Positions 14,084 through 15,279 of a DNA stretch of 15,279 nucleotides are shown in pieces. The notes below the pieces were generated by a model, which was not told the origin of the DNA, searched no databases, and saw only the letters and a program-made list of their open reading frames with translations. The stretch lies in contig JAGDCK010000198.1 in NCBI GenBank assembly GCA_017958585.1, positions 1-15,279 on the forward strand. Direction: 5' to 3'. The position numbers were made by a program, and so were the translations under genes. Numbering within the stretch: the stretch's first letter is position 1; each line of letters begins with the position of its first letter. Origin of the DNA: Lachnospiraceae bacterium (GTDB lineage: Bacteria; Bacillota; Clostridia; Lachnospirales; Lachnospiraceae).

Positions 14084-15279
14084 ATGTATAAAAAAGGTAT
14101 AGCAATATTGGTTACATTGGCTTTGGGCATGTCTTTTATGATGGGAACTGAGACAAAAGCCGCAAACATGGCGGGAAGGCCGGATATTGAAGTATTTTAC
14201 AGTTCGTATAATGATCTGGATCTGCAGTATACACTGAGCAATCTGACAGATGAAAAAAAACTGAATTTTCAGGAATCTTTTCAGTCGCCCGGTGACGGTG
14301 CAGCTCCGATTGTGGTGGATCCTTCCGTCACATATCAGACCTGGCAGGGTTTCGGAGGGTCTTTGGACGGTGCATCCATATATCATTTAAATAAGCTCAG
14401 CGACTCTGATTATGAAGATGCTCTCACAGACCTGGTGGATTCGGATGAAGGAAACGGATACAACTGGATGAGACTCAGCATCGGCTGCAGCGATTTTACA
14501 CCTGATGCCATTGAGGCAGGGGATTACGGGCCTTACGGGGAAAATGCGGGAAGCGGTTATTGGACATATGATGATAATCCGGACGAAGACATAAATGGGG
14601 ACGGAATTGGTGACGTCGACATGGACCTGTCGGGTTTTTCCATCGGACGGGATGCGGATGCCGGGATCATTTCCACATTACAGGATATTCTGGCCATTAA
14701 TCCCCATGTCAGATTCCTTGCTTCCATGTGGTCTGCTCCTGCCTGGATGAAAAAGAATGAGAGCATTATCTGGCAGAACGGTCAGTGCGATCCCGAACTA
14801 AAGGAAGGCTGCTATGAAGTCCTGGCGGAGTATTATTGTAGATTTATAGAAGAATATGAAAATAACGGAATCCATATTGATGCTGTGACTCTTCAGAACG
14901 AGCCGGATATAAAGATCGGATATCCATGTATGTTCTTTACACCGGAAAATCAGATACGATTTGCCAATTGCCTGGGACAGGCATTCCTTAGACACGGCAT
15001 AACCACTAAGATCTGGGGAATGGATGCGAATGAGTTTGAAACCTGGAATTATGCGGTGCCGCTCTTACAGAGTGAAGCCTCCGAATATGTGGATGGCATA
15101 GGATTTCACAATTATGGCGGGATTCCAATGTATTATCCCAATACATTAAAAAATGTATTTAAGGACAAAACCTGGAACATAACCGAGATGACTGTGGGAG
15201 CCAATAAACTTGTGGAATATATGCGAAACAATATTAATTCATATTTGTATTGGGTCACATATTACAGCCTTGATATGGA
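14084..15279 (+). CDS. Secreted GH30-like glycoside hydrolase (3' end beyond window)
   Basis: The reading frame stays open to the window edge (398 complete codons), so the C-terminus is missing. An N-terminal signal peptide (about 1-26, ending TKA/A) indicates export. GH30 features follow: GFGGSLDGASIY (89-100), NWMRLSIGCSDFT (127-139), FLASMWSAPAWMKK (211-224), acid/base E273 in LQNEPD, GIGFHNYGG (338-346) and nucleophile E368 in NITEMT. Both catalytic residues of the retaining mechanism are visible. An acidic insert at 165-181 carries a DxNxDGxGDxD calcium-loop-like motif. GGGGGT lies seven bases before the ATG, and the gap from the GH43-like gene is 30 bp, so it is operonic. GH30 includes glucosylceramidases, beta-1,6-glucanases, beta-1,6-galactanases and xylanases; the subfamily is not settled, though the GFGGSLD type argues against the GFGTSLAWW group. 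Confidence 0.85.
   Translation, partial: MYKKGIAILVTLALGMSFMMGTETKAANMAGRPDIEVFYSSYNDLDLQYTLSNLTDEKKLNFQESFQSPGDGAAPIVVDPSVTYQTWQGFGGSLDGASIYHLNKLSDSDYEDALTDLVDSDEGNGYNWMRLSIGCSDFTPDAIEAGDYGPYGENAGSGYWTYDDNPDEDINGDGIGDVDMDLSGFSIGRDADAGIISTLQDILAINPHVRFLASMWSAPAWMKKNESIIWQNGQCDPELKEGCYEVLAEYYCRFIEEYENNGIHIDAVTLQNEPDIKIGYPCMFFTPENQIRFANCLGQAFLRHGITTKIWGMDANEFETWNYAVPLLQSEASEYVDGIGFHNYGGIPMYYPNTLKNVFKDKTWNITEMTVGANKLVEYMRNNINSYLYWVTYYSLDM

Noticed and set aside
1..15279. tRNA, rRNA, insertion sequence, phage or defence genes
   Set aside because: No tRNA cloverleaf or CCA end, rRNA segment, transposase or integrase motif was recognised anywhere in the window.

Overview
The window looks like chromosomal DNA of an anaerobic, Gram-positive, polysaccharide-degrading gut or rumen bacterium, most likely a Lachnospiraceae member such as Butyrivibrio or a relative. 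This is inferred from several things: strong AGGAGG-type ribosome binding sites, moderate GC content, a lipoprotein-anchored sugar ABC transporter with no dedicated ATPase, a YesM/YesN-type two-component pair inside a glycan cluster, a clostridial-type carbamate kinase, and a hairpin-rich intergenic element of a style I associate with Butyrivibrio-like genomes. Genus-level placement is not proven.

Left block (1-4007, minus strand). Positions 1-139 hold a chain of short perfect hairpins and one long one. A bidirectional terminator follows (about 133-183). Next come a three-part signalling protein (MshEN-like c-di-GMP-type repeats, CheX-like phosphatase domain, CheY-like receiver; 210-1514), a carbamate kinase (1628-2563) and EPSP synthase AroA (2667-4007). 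Good sigma-A-type promoters precede the signalling gene and aroA.

Right block (4234-15279, plus strand), divergent from aroA across a 226-bp gap. A cytoplasmic GH106-like glycosidase starting at TTG (4234-6468) has its own upstream region. After a 143-bp regulatory gap comes a tightly packed run: solute-binding lipoprotein (6612-7976), two permeases (7994-8875, 8875-9687), YesM-type sensor kinase (9697-11487), YesN-type AraC response regulator (11506-13044), an intracellular GH43-like exo-glycosidase (13031-14053), and a secreted GH30-like glycosidase that runs off the right edge (14084-15279).

The right block reads as a Gram-positive polysaccharide-utilisation locus. A secreted GH30 enzyme would release oligosaccharides outside the cell. 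The lipoprotein and permeases would import them, borrowing an ATPase encoded elsewhere. Cytoplasmic GH43-like and GH106-like enzymes would then trim them, under control of the kinase/AraC regulator pair. The enzyme mix (rhamnosidase-like, exo-beta-1,3-galactanase-like, GH30) suggests a rhamnose- and galactose-containing plant glycan, possibly type II arabinogalactan, but the substrate is a hypothesis.
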